Shown here: positions 1-6,807 of the stretch, in pieces
Numbering within the stretch: position 1 is the stretch's first letter
Layout: every line of letters begins with the position of its first letter
Source of the DNA: JAQIBY01 sp046546095
GTDB lineage: Bacteria > Bacteroidota > Bacteroidia > Bacteroidales > ML635J-15
Length of the DNA: 12,001 nucleotides
Assembly (NCBI GenBank): GCA_046546095.1
Contig: JBKGYK010000082.1
Coordinates: 1 to 12,001, forward strand
Reading direction: 5' to 3'
Made by a program: the position numbers and the translations under genes
Notes under the pieces: generated by a model
Databases searched by the model: none
What the model was told of the DNA's origin: nothing
What the model saw: only the letters and a program-made list of their open reading frames with translations

Positions 1-237
1 TCTTTCGTTAGTGTGTAATGCATTTGTCCGGGCTTATCAAGTGGGTATGTACAAAGAGCAAAAGAAATGATTCAGTAAGATTAAAAAGTGTGGATGCAAA
101 GCATATAGCTATTTTTAAGGGGCTGATTTTCGTCACTCATTCACTTTTATCTAATATTGAGCCAGCTATTCAATTGGTTGCAAAATTTTGTCATGTACTT
201 AAAATTTTCTTATTATTACAGAAGAGAATATTGTAAC

Positions 238-1467
238 ATGAAAAAAGGAAGAGAAAATAAAGTTCATATCGGCATCTATGGCAGGCGTAACAATGGCAAA
301 AGTTCACTTATCAACAGCCTGGCAGGGCAAAACATTTCCATTGTCAGTAATGTTGCAGGGACTACTACTGATCCGGTGAAAAAGTCTTTGGAAATTACTG
401 GTTTTGGACCGGTTATATTAATTGATACTGCTGGTATTGATGACATTGGTGAGCTGGGCAGTTTGCGGATCCGGAAAAGTTACGAATCTCTGAAGCTTAT
501 TGATCTGGCCATACTACTGCTCAGTGAAAACCAATTTGGAGCTCCTGAAGAAAAACTGATTGAGGAATTTGAAAAGCTTGATATTCCCTACCTGATTGTT
601 CATAATAAATCTGATATTGAAAAGGCTTCTGAAACGCTTCGGGAAAAACTGAACAGGCAGTATGGAAAGATTATTCTTGATTACAGTGCAGTTCAGGATG
701 ATGATAAGCAAGGCTTACTCATTGACCGCATTAAAAGCACAATTCCTGATTCTGCATTAAGCCGTCCTGCCTTGATAGGAGATGTAATCAGTTATGGTGA
801 TATTGTGATGCTGATAACACCCATAGACATAGAAGCACCGGAGGGAAGGATGATTTTACCCCAGGTCCAGGCCATCCGTGATATTCTTGATAACGATGCC
901 ATTGCTGTGGTTCTGAAAGAGCGAGAAGTGGATGTGTTTCTCAAACAAACCGGTATAAAGCCAGCCCTTGCCATTACTGACAGTCAGATTTTCCTGAAAG
1001 CTGATGCCATGGTTCCCCGGGATATTCCGCTGACAGGATTTTCGGTAATGCTGGCACGATACAAGGGCAATTTTGCAGCCTATCTTGACGGAACTCCAAA
1101 AATATCGGAACTCAAAAACGGGGACAGAATTTTGCTGCTGGAATCTTGTACGCATCATGTCTCATGCGATGATATCGGCCGGGTGAAAATACCTCGCTGG
1201 TTGTCTGATTTTACCGGCAAAAAGCTTGAATTTGATGTGGTTTCAGGTCTTGATCATTTGTCCCGTGATATCACCGATTATGCTATGGTAATACAATGTG
1301 GCGGTTGTGTGATTACTCGTCGCCAGCTTATCAACAGAATACAACCCGCCATTGATGCCGGGGTGCCTGTAACCAATTATGGTATGGCAATAGCCTGGGT
1401 ACAGGGAATTTACCAGCGTGCCATAGAGGTTTTTGTAGATAAAGATTATCAGGAAGATTACCTGTAG
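238..1467 (+). CDS. hydF: [FeFe]-hydrogenase maturation GTPase HydF
   Basis: HydF is the cytosolic scaffold on which the 2Fe subcluster of the H-cluster, made by the radical-SAM enzymes HydE and HydG, is assembled and handed to apo-hydrogenase. The 409-residue product has the full family layout. The N-terminal GTPase domain shows the P-loop GRRNNGKS (15-22), TTTD (42-45), DTAG (63-66) and NKSD (123-126). A middle dimerisation region follows, and then a C-terminal Fe-S domain with C304-T-H306 and C354-G-G-C357. These cysteines match the three cluster ligands known in the family. Residue 302 is Glu, where a structurally studied HydF uses Asp as fourth ligand; the residue before CGGC is Gln353 rather than the His of the textbook motif. 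I chose the ATG at 238 because the homologous region begins there. An in-frame ATG at 157 would add 27 residues that look unlike the family. The 3' end overlaps the convergent lipoprotein gene by 10 bp. HydE, HydG and the hydrogenase are not in the window. Confidence 0.95.
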   Translation: MKKGRENKVHIGIYGRRNNGKSSLINSLAGQNISIVSNVAGTTTDPVKKSLEITGFGPVILIDTAGIDDIGELGSLRIRKSYESLKLIDLAILLLSENQFGAPEEKLIEEFEKLDIPYLIVHNKSDIEKASETLREKLNRQYGKIILDYSAVQDDDKQGLLIDRIKSTIPDSALSRPALIGDVISYGDIVMLITPIDIEAPEGRMILPQVQAIRDILDNDAIAVVLKEREVDVFLKQTGIKPALAITDSQIFLKADAMVPRDIPLTGFSVMLARYKGNFAAYLDGTPKISELKNGDRILLLESCTHHVSCDDIGRVKIPRWLSDFTGKKLEFDVVSGLDHLSRDITDYAMVIQCGGCVITRRQLINRIQPAIDAGVPVTNYGMAIAWVQGIYQRAIEVFVDKDYQEDYL

Positions 1468-2438
1468 ACATCAGAAAGCTGGTTTTCAAGCAAATAAAGG
1501 CTTCCGTCTCTGCAACCAAGCAAAAAACCCTGCGCTATTGCAGTTACACAGGAGAGATGCTTATCATTGATAAACTGATGAATTTTCCAGTTTTCACCCT
1601 GAGCATTACCGATGGCAATGATGCCTTTATCGCCAATGGCAATTCCCGATGAAGAGCTAAAGGCCAGGTCACGGAATCTTCCCTGCAGATCAGCTTTTTC
1701 TTCCCAGCCGTTTTCTGTCAGCTTGTAGATGTTCCCCTCTTCTGCCAGCATCAACATGTCTCCGTTGGTAGTTTGGGCGAGGCTGATATAATTTTTTTTG
1801 TACATTTTCATGTCCCGGAAATTCTGTGCCGTATCATCACTGTGTAAAACCATGGCATAACCGGCAATGGTTACTTCATGATGATTGACAATCATGTCAT
1901 TCAGCTGATTTGGCCAGTACAATTGCACCCAATAGCTGTCCCCTGTAGTGGAACGGCTTGTGATGCCCCGCTGGAAGTATTCCCCGCCAACAGCAAACAC
2001 CAGGTTTTTTTTCCACACGTGAAGGGCATGGTAAGGATTGCGACAGCTACTCCAGTAACAGGGGGCCCGGGGATTTTCCCGCCAGCTTCTGCCGTCTTCG
2101 CTTCTCCATAGTTTGATGCTGTCTCCCCCCGCCAGATATTTTGCCTCCGGACTGTAAAACAAGGCGTTTACTGAATGATTTCTTGTTTCAAGTACGGTTT
2201 CCCAGCTTTGACCCTGATTCTCCGATAAGAAAATGAACCCTTTGTCACTTTTATCTCCACCGCAGATATACCAGCTGCTGTCATTGAGTATCAGCATATC
2301 TTTGATTTCTCCATCCATTTGCAAATGAAGCTTTGTTGTGATGAAATCTGTAGGCATATCATCTATTTCATCCCGGCATGAACCAAGGAAGATCAGAAGT
2401 ATTATGGTAAGAGAGAGAAGGGCTTTATTCATCATCAT
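1458..2438 (-). CDS. BNR/YCF48-like beta-propeller lipoprotein
   Basis: This 326-residue predicted lipoprotein has a hydrophobic signal (about 5-18) and a lipobox L18-G-S-C21. The mature protein starts CRDEIDD, and such an acidic stretch after the Cys suits a surface or outer-membrane lipoprotein in Bacteroidetes. The rest is built of short beta-rich repeats with GG and W/D motifs. At least two match the Asp-box pattern S-x-[DN]-x-G-x-x-W: S72-W79, and S113-W119 in shortened form. A weaker third lies near 162-170. This points to a WD40/YVTN/BNR or YCF48-type propeller of unknown ligand. It begins MMMN, so the start could be at 2438, 2435 or 2432. The first overlaps the stop of the ZIP transporter gene as ATGA, implying translational coupling and perhaps a link to metal handling. 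Its stop lies inside the end of convergent hydF. The exact function is not recognisable. Confidence 0.8.
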   Translation of the reverse strand: MMMNKALLSLTIILLIFLGSCRDEIDDMPTDFITTKLHLQMDGEIKDMLILNDSSWYICGGDKSDKGFIFLSENQGQSWETVLETRNHSVNALFYSPEAKYLAGGDSIKLWRSEDGRSWRENPRAPCYWSSCRNPYHALHVWKKNLVFAVGGEYFQRGITSRSTTGDSYWVQLYWPNQLNDMIVNHHEVTIAGYAMVLHSDDTAQNFRDMKMYKKNYISLAQTTNGDMLMLAEEGNIYKLTENGWEEKADLQGRFRDLAFSSSSGIAIGDKGIIAIGNAQGENWKIHQFINDKHLSCVTAIAQGFLLGCRDGSLYLLENQLSDVYR

Positions 2439-3235
2439 ATCACAATTAAAGAAACTGCCATCACACCCATTCCTGCAACCAAACCGTATATTGAAAGATG
2501 ATGTTCTCCGTACTCTTCGGCTGCGGGTAAAAGTTCATCAATGGAAATAAAAACCATAATACCTGCTACAGAAGCGAATACTACGCCCATAATCAGATCA
2601 TTGAGAAATGGCATCAGGATAAGGAAAGCAAGTATGGCTCCCACAGGCTCTGACAAACCGGACAAAAAGGATAGATTGAAAGCTTTGAGCCGGCTTCCGG
2701 TGGCATAATAAATGGGAACAGCCACAGCAATGCCTTCCGGAATATTATGTATGGCGATGGCGATGGCAATGGGAAGCCCCAGTTCCGGCTCCTGATAGCT
2801 GGACATGAATGTGGCAATGCCTTCGGGAAAGTTGTGCACTGCAATGGCGATGGCAGACAGTATCCCCAGGCGTTTCATGCGGGCTTGTTTGTCCGGTGTT
2901 TTTTCCATGGCGTCAATTCCTGGCATTTCATGTGGATTTTCATAACTCGGCACCAGCTTGTCAATGATGGCAATTATCAACATACCACCAAAAAATGCCG
3001 CCAGGGTAACCCATTCACTTGTGATGGAATTGAAGTGCAGATGCATGGTATGGCTGGCATGGGGAAGGATTTCAACAAAGGATATATAAATCATCACACC
3101 TGCAGAAAATCCCAGTGCCACTGACAAAAAACGCTGGCTTCTGTTTTTTGTAAAAGCTGCAATAAAACTGCCAATACCGGTGGATAATCCGGCAAAAAGG
3201 GTGAGTCCGAGGGCATACAGAACATTATTGTCCAT
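2435..3235 (-). CDS. ZIP-family divalent metal transporter (ZupT-like)
   Basis: This inner-membrane importer should bring Zn2+, and possibly Fe2+ or Mn2+, into the cytoplasm. The 266-residue protein is close to the size of E. coli ZupT and has about eight hydrophobic helices. The two signature metal-binding motifs are intact: HNFPEG (134-139) in the fourth helix and HNIPEG (163-168) in the fifth. A short His/Met-rich loop, H59-A-S-H-T-M-H-L-H67, follows the second helix. By usual ZIP topology it would face the periplasm and might help capture metal. A charged cytoplasmic loop at about 93-122 joins helices three and four. The gene starts 53 nt after the nuclease stop, so it may be read through from upstream or have its own weak promoter. 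Its stop is overlapped by the next gene as ATGA. The family is certain; the metal preferred cannot be read from the sequence. Confidence 0.93.
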   Translation of the reverse strand: MDNNVLYALGLTLFAGLSTGIGSFIAAFTKNRSQRFLSVALGFSAGVMIYISFVEILPHASHTMHLHFNSITSEWVTLAAFFGGMLIIAIIDKLVPSYENPHEMPGIDAMEKTPDKQARMKRLGILSAIAIAVHNFPEGIATFMSSYQEPELGLPIAIAIAIHNIPEGIAVAVPIYYATGSRLKAFNLSFLSGLSEPVGAILAFLILMPFLNDLIMGVVFASVAGIMVFISIDELLPAAEEYGEHHLSIYGLVAGMGVMAVSLIVI

Positions 3236-3288
3236 GGTTTGCTATTGTTTTAGATTGAAAAGGTAACATCAGCACCGGGGTCATTGTT

Positions 3289-4047
3289 TTATTGTAATTT
3301 CCAGAATTCAGGATCAAATTCTGCTTCTGTTTCTTTTTCAATTTTACGCGGCAGTCTGTGAAAGAAATTGATGCCTGTCAACACCTCCAGACTGTCAATA
3401 CTGACGGCAAATTCCATATGGTCCCTGCCTGTTTGCTTTTCATTGGGTATAACAAAGGCAATGGCAGAGCTGCAGGTATCATTATGTACCAGCAGTGCTT
3501 TATAGAATTTCCGGGGTACACTGATTTTGTTTTCCTTGCCTATGCTATCCAGTTCAGGTTCCAGGATGGGTCCACTTACAACCATAATGGAATCAAAGGC
3601 CACGGCCCATTTTCTTACTTTGGCTTCCAGGGTGCGCCATATACCACGGTTAAAACCTCTGTCCTGTGGTGTGATGTTGCTCATGTAATTAACCTCCGCC
3701 ATGGCGATCGAATCAAAAGCCATGTCTCTGGCAGGAACCAGATGACCACGGTCATATCCGCTGCGGTTGTAGTCATCGGATTCGGCAGTTTTGGTTTCAA
3801 CCAGTGGGTCGGGGCGATACGAATAAGAACGGTCCACTACCGGGAAAGTTTTTTCCCTGCTAAGGGTATAAGCTGTCCACTCCGGCAGTTCGTGTTCTTC
3901 ATTATAGGTAAGGGCATAATAGGTATGTGTTACCAAATCATCAGACCACGAAACCCGCGGTAATGCTAGATGGCGCTCCCTCAAAGGAACACAGGCTGAA
4001 GTAACAAGCAGCAATAATGCTATACTGAAAATCCTCCGTACACTCAT
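3289..4047 (-). CDS. Secreted DNA/RNA non-specific endonuclease (NUC1 family)
   Basis: This is a sugar-non-specific, metal-dependent nuclease of the beta-beta-alpha-metal type (Serratia nuclease/EndoG relatives) that cleaves DNA and RNA. The 252-residue product carries the catalytic D99-R-G-H102, with His as general base, inside GYDRGHLVPARD. The second signature M-S-N-I-T-P-Q...N133-R-G-I-W follows, with Asn133 as the expected metal ligand. The N-terminus is an export signal (hydrophobic 6-16) with a possible lipobox TSAC19, so the enzyme is probably a periplasmic or outer-membrane lipoprotein. I chose the ATG at 4047 because it lies one base after the stop of the EEP gene and opens directly into the signal peptide. 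An upstream ATG at 4107 would overlap EEP by 59 nt and add a poor leader. Likely jobs are nucleic-acid scavenging or degrading incoming DNA; the sequence does not decide between them. Confidence 0.92.
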   Translation of the reverse strand: MSVRRIFSIALLLLVTSACVPLRERHLALPRVSWSDDLVTHTYYALTYNEEHELPEWTAYTLSREKTFPVVDRSYSYRPDPLVETKTAESDDYNRSGYDRGHLVPARDMAFDSIAMAEVNYMSNITPQDRGFNRGIWRTLEAKVRKWAVAFDSIMVVSGPILEPELDSIGKENKISVPRKFYKALLVHNDTCSSAIAFVIPNEKQTGRDHMEFAVSIDSLEVLTGINFFHRLPRKIEKETEAEFDPEFWKLQ

Positions 4048-4048
4048 T

Positions 4049-5143
4049 TCATTCTTCTTTTCTGAGAAAGCAAGATACAGGAAAATGATCAGAAAATCCA
4101 ATTTCATGCACTTTATGCTCGAAAGATCCTAATGATTTGCTGTGTAAAATGTGGTCAATACGCATACGAAGATACTTTCGCTTATAGCTGTATGCTAGTC
4201 CCTGACCTGATTCTGTAAAACTATCATCCAGTTTTTTCCCTATCTGATGATAGGCATAGCTGATGGGAGAATCATTAAAATCTCCACAAACTATGACCGG
4301 ATAGGGAGAGTTTTCAATATGCTGTCCGACCTCAGATGCCTGGTTTGCCCGTCGCTCAAAAGCATATGCAAGTTTTTTGCGTATGTTGTTGTACCGGGAT
4401 AATTTTTTCCTGTCAATTTCAGATAAAATAAGCTTGTCCACATCCTCATAATCATCATTATTGAAGTGTATGGACTGCAGATGAATGTTGTATAAACGGA
4501 TGGTGTCACCATGCCAGAGAAAATCAGTATATATGCACAAATTGTTTGACGAGTCAAATTGAATTTCCCCCTTGTTAATGATGGGATAATTCAGAAAACT
4601 CGCCATTCCGAACTTTTGCTTGTTAACGGCTTCAATGGCTACCCCCTGATGCAGATTGCCGGCATTCAGGCTTTTTCTGAGTAGCCTGGTGGTTTCAAAA
4701 TTGCTGCTTTCAGAGAAAAAATACTCCTGTAAACACAAAATGTCCGGCTGCTCATCCGCAAGAAAACCTACAATGGAATCGCGGATATTGGTGTTTTCTT
4801 TCCAGTTATAAAGCCCTAAAAGCTGGACATTGTATGACATTACTTTTATCTGACTGGCATCGGCTTTGTCCGGAATGGATGTGCCCTTGAGCTGCCATGT
4901 GCGACCAATATGTGAAAAACCAAGTAAGATGATAACAAGACTGAAAAATAAGCGCTTCCACCGGACAAACAGCCACCAGACAATGAAAATAATATTCATG
5001 ATCAACAGCAAAGGATAAATTAATCCCAGAAAAGCCGGCAGGGTACTTGTTTCCGGACTAATATATAAAGCCAGATAAGAGATAAACAGTAGCAATCCTG
5101 CCACCCAGTTAAGTATCCATATGATCAGATTTATGATTTTCAC
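4049..5143 (-). CDS. Membrane-anchored endonuclease/exonuclease/phosphatase (EEP) protein
   Basis: This is an EEP-superfamily (DNase I/APE1/sphingomyelinase fold) metal-dependent phosphodiesterase of 364 residues. Three N-terminal transmembrane helices (about 5-27, 34-60, 65-79) precede the catalytic domain (about 98-362). The superfamily residues are all visible: N105 in SYNV, E140 in LQE, H221 in IHLQS, D288 and N290 in GDFND, D330-H331, and S351-D-H353. The only clearly basic loop between helices (VRWKR, 60-64) lies after the second helix. The positive-inside rule therefore puts the N-terminus and that loop in the cytoplasm and the enzyme domain in the periplasm. The start is GTG at 5143, overlapping the preceding rhomboid stop as GTGA. 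No ATG occurs before residue 49, which would remove the first helix. The substrate could be DNA, RNA or a phospholipid/phosphoester; the family cannot tell. The secreted nuclease gene follows after one base. Confidence 0.92.
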   Translation of the reverse strand: MKIINLIIWILNWVAGLLLFISYLALYISPETSTLPAFLGLIYPLLLIMNIIFIVWWLFVRWKRLFFSLVIILLGFSHIGRTWQLKGTSIPDKADASQIKVMSYNVQLLGLYNWKENTNIRDSIVGFLADEQPDILCLQEYFFSESSNFETTRLLRKSLNAGNLHQGVAIEAVNKQKFGMASFLNYPIINKGEIQFDSSNNLCIYTDFLWHGDTIRLYNIHLQSIHFNNDDYEDVDKLILSEIDRKKLSRYNNIRKKLAYAFERRANQASEVGQHIENSPYPVIVCGDFNDSPISYAYHQIGKKLDDSFTESGQGLAYSYKRKYLRMRIDHILHSKSLGSFEHKVHEIGFSDHFPVSCFLRKEE

Positions 5144-6039
5144 CGCTTATCGCTGTTTTTGAAAAGCAATTCTTTTTCCCGTTTTGTCAGGCTGTCATAT
5201 CCTGAGTTAGATACTTTATCAAGAATACGGTTGATTTCATCCTGCTCCTTCTTTTTTCTGGCATTGTACTCCATATCTGTTTCCGGGCGTTTGCTACGCT
5301 TAGTGTTTGTGTTTTTGTAGGTCACCCGCATGTGGCTTTGGCTTTTGAACAGGCCGGCCAGCCATGCAAGCAATTGGTTAAACCATGCCCCGATATCTTC
5401 CCCCTTTTTGTGTTGCTGTGCATATACTGCACCGAACAATGCACCACCAAGATGAGCAATATGTCCGCCCATGTTGTTTCCTACCGGTAGACTCAGCAGG
5501 TCAATGCCGATAAAAGCGAGAACCAGCCAACGCAGTTCTATGCTCGAAATGAAAGGAATATATACCTTTTGCCGGGGTGAAATAACAGCGATTACTACCA
5601 TGATGGCATATACGGCACCACTGGCTCCCAGCACACTTGCGCTTGTGCTGTCCAGTCCGTTTATCAGATTGTGGGAAATAACATAGGCTGCACCCCCTGT
5701 CAATCCCCCCAGCACATAAACAGCGAGTAATCTTTTTTCGCTCAGATAGCTGATGAATAAGCGGCCAAAAAAATAGAGTGCAATCAGATTGAAGAGAATA
5801 TGAAAAAAGTGATAATGCAAAAACATGTATGTAATGGCTGTCCATGGCCGGGTAATCAGGCGGGGATAGTCTGCAGGTAAGGCCAGCCAGTCGAGAATGA
5901 CATCGGGCTGCCCCCCGCCCATCACAATGAATGCCATGATCAGCCTTACCACAAGAAATAATCCCAGATTGATGTATATCAGGCGGGTAATGACTGATCC
6001 CTGCCTGAAGTTGTCAATTAATTTATCCCAAAAATTCAT
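5140..6039 (-). CDS. Rhomboid family intramembrane serine protease with C-terminal cytosolic tail
   Basis: This polytopic inner-membrane protease of 299 residues should cleave transmembrane substrates within the bilayer. The rhomboid fold is complete. The HFFH80-I-L-F-N84 motif supplies the oxyanion-side His and Asn, GAS140-G carries the nucleophilic Ser, and AH196LGGALFG carries the catalytic His in the last core helix. After the membrane domain (ending about 207) comes a basic, soluble tail of about 90 residues. Its end (about 253-299) reads MEYNARKKKEQDEINRILDK, then a GYDSLTKREKELL motif. I recognise this as the tail common on Bacteroidetes rhomboids, I believe DUF6576. It shares the single base T6039 with the upstream rhomboid (TGATG) and overlaps the downstream EEP start as GTGA, so three genes are translationally linked. 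Substrates are unknown. Confidence 0.94.
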   Translation of the reverse strand: MNFWDKLIDNFRQGSVITRLIYINLGLFLVVRLIMAFIVMGGGQPDVILDWLALPADYPRLITRPWTAITYMFLHYHFFHILFNLIALYFFGRLFISYLSEKRLLAVYVLGGLTGGAAYVISHNLINGLDSTSASVLGASGAVYAIMVVIAVISPRQKVYIPFISSIELRWLVLAFIGIDLLSLPVGNNMGGHIAHLGGALFGAVYAQQHKKGEDIGAWFNQLLAWLAGLFKSQSHMRVTYKNTNTKRSKRPETDMEYNARKKKEQDEINRILDKVSNSGYDSLTKREKELLFKNSDKR

Positions 6040-6794
6040 CAGTTCCAGCGGTTTTTGTTGATTTCTTGTTTTTTCCAGAGCTGAATCATGATAAATCCAA
6101 AAAGCATGCCTCCAAGGTGGGCAAAGTGTGCCACATTGCTTCCGGGCTGAGAAATGCCCAGGAAAAGTTCGAGTGCACCGTAGCCAATGACAAAATATTT
6201 GGCCCTGATGGGGATGGGAGGGAACAGCAGCATAAGCTGAACATTGGGAAACAGCATACCAAAACCCAGCAGCAGACCAAATACGGCACCGGAAGCCCCG
6301 ACCGTCGGAATATTCATGGTGGCATTGAGTTTGGCAAGATCAGGATTTGTGTAGTTTTTACCCTCCATGATGGCTTCCAGTCCCTCGGTTCTTACCATTT
6401 CCAGGGTTTCAGCAGGTATTTCTGCCAGCATGTTCTGTATCTGTAAATACCCCACAAGCAAATGTAAACCGGCAGCGCCGAGGCCTGTTACCAGATAATA
6501 TATCAGGAAGCGTTTGCCCCCCCATACCTGCTCAAGTACACGGCCAAACATAAACAGGGCAAACATATTGAAAAATAAATGTGCCAGGCCGCCGTGCATG
6601 AACATATGTGTGATTATCTGGTACGGCCGGAATGCTTCAGACATTGGCTGATAAAGCCCCAGAACCCGGTTCAGGTCAACCTGATAGATAGCCTCGGACA
6701 GTACCAGCAACAAAAACATGGCAATATTGATTAGTAACAGGTTTTTGACAACCGGTGGCAGGCTTCCCAATGGTGATGTGCGAAACTGATTCAT
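6039..6794 (-). CDS. Rhomboid family intramembrane serine protease
   Basis: This is the second rhomboid protease of the array, 251 residues, distinct from its neighbour. The catalytic set is intact: H72-L-F-F-N76, G166-A-S168-G with the nucleophilic Ser, and A225-H226 followed by LGGMLFG. Unlike its partner it has a long hydrophilic insertion (about 118-162) between the third and fourth membrane segments. It ends soon after the last helix with a short basic tail (KKQEINKNRWN). That insertion holds an acidic run around residues 125-144 and could shape substrate entry. The start at 6794 lies 12 nt after the mutL stop, preceded by one of the few good Shine-Dalgarno sequences in the window. The downstream rhomboid begins in the same TGATG. 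Inner-membrane location; substrates unknown. Confidence 0.94.
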   Translation of the reverse strand: MNQFRTSPLGSLPPVVKNLLLINIAMFLLLVLSEAIYQVDLNRVLGLYQPMSEAFRPYQIITHMFMHGGLAHLFFNMFALFMFGRVLEQVWGGKRFLIYYLVTGLGAAGLHLLVGYLQIQNMLAEIPAETLEMVRTEGLEAIMEGKNYTNPDLAKLNATMNIPTVGASGAVFGLLLGFGMLFPNVQLMLLFPPIPIRAKYFVIGYGALELFLGISQPGSNVAHFAHLGGMLFGFIMIQLWKKQEINKNRWN

Positions 6795-6799
6795 AAAAT

Positions 6800-6807
6800 C
6801 TTTCCTC
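6800..6807 (-). promoter_or_regulatory. Ribosome binding site of the first rhomboid gene
   Basis: The minus strand reads GAGGAAAG, overlapping the last base of the mutL TAG stop and ending 5 nt before the ATG at 6794. It is the clearest Shine-Dalgarno-like sequence here. Most other starts have none, as is usual in Bacteroidetes, or rely on overlapping stops. Confidence 0.5.

Noticed and set aside
1..70. Possible C-terminal tail of an upstream + strand gene: an open frame from base 2 reads ...FVRAYQVGMYKEQKK and stops at 68-70; another frame stops at 16-18.
   Set aside because: Only about 22 residues are visible and I recognise no family; an open stretch this short is expected by chance. The next 167 bases to hydF hold only a 7-of-8 -7 box match, TAATATTG at 152-159.
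18..236. Open frame of 72 codons on the + strand before hydF.
   Set aside because: Unusual composition, no recognisable motif, and it overlaps the hydF upstream region; it looks like chance reading.
157..237. Earlier in-frame ATG for hydF.
   Set aside because: The added 27 residues do not resemble HydF N-termini, and the ATG at 238 gives the usual family length.
3236..3288. Possible terminator or riboswitch between the nuclease and ZIP genes.
   Set aside because: No stable hairpin with a T-run and no known metal riboswitch core; 53 nt is too short for most.
4048..4107. Earlier start of the NUC1 nuclease at 4107.
   Set aside because: It would overlap the EEP gene by 59 nt and bury the signal peptide; the start at 4047 is one base after the EEP stop.
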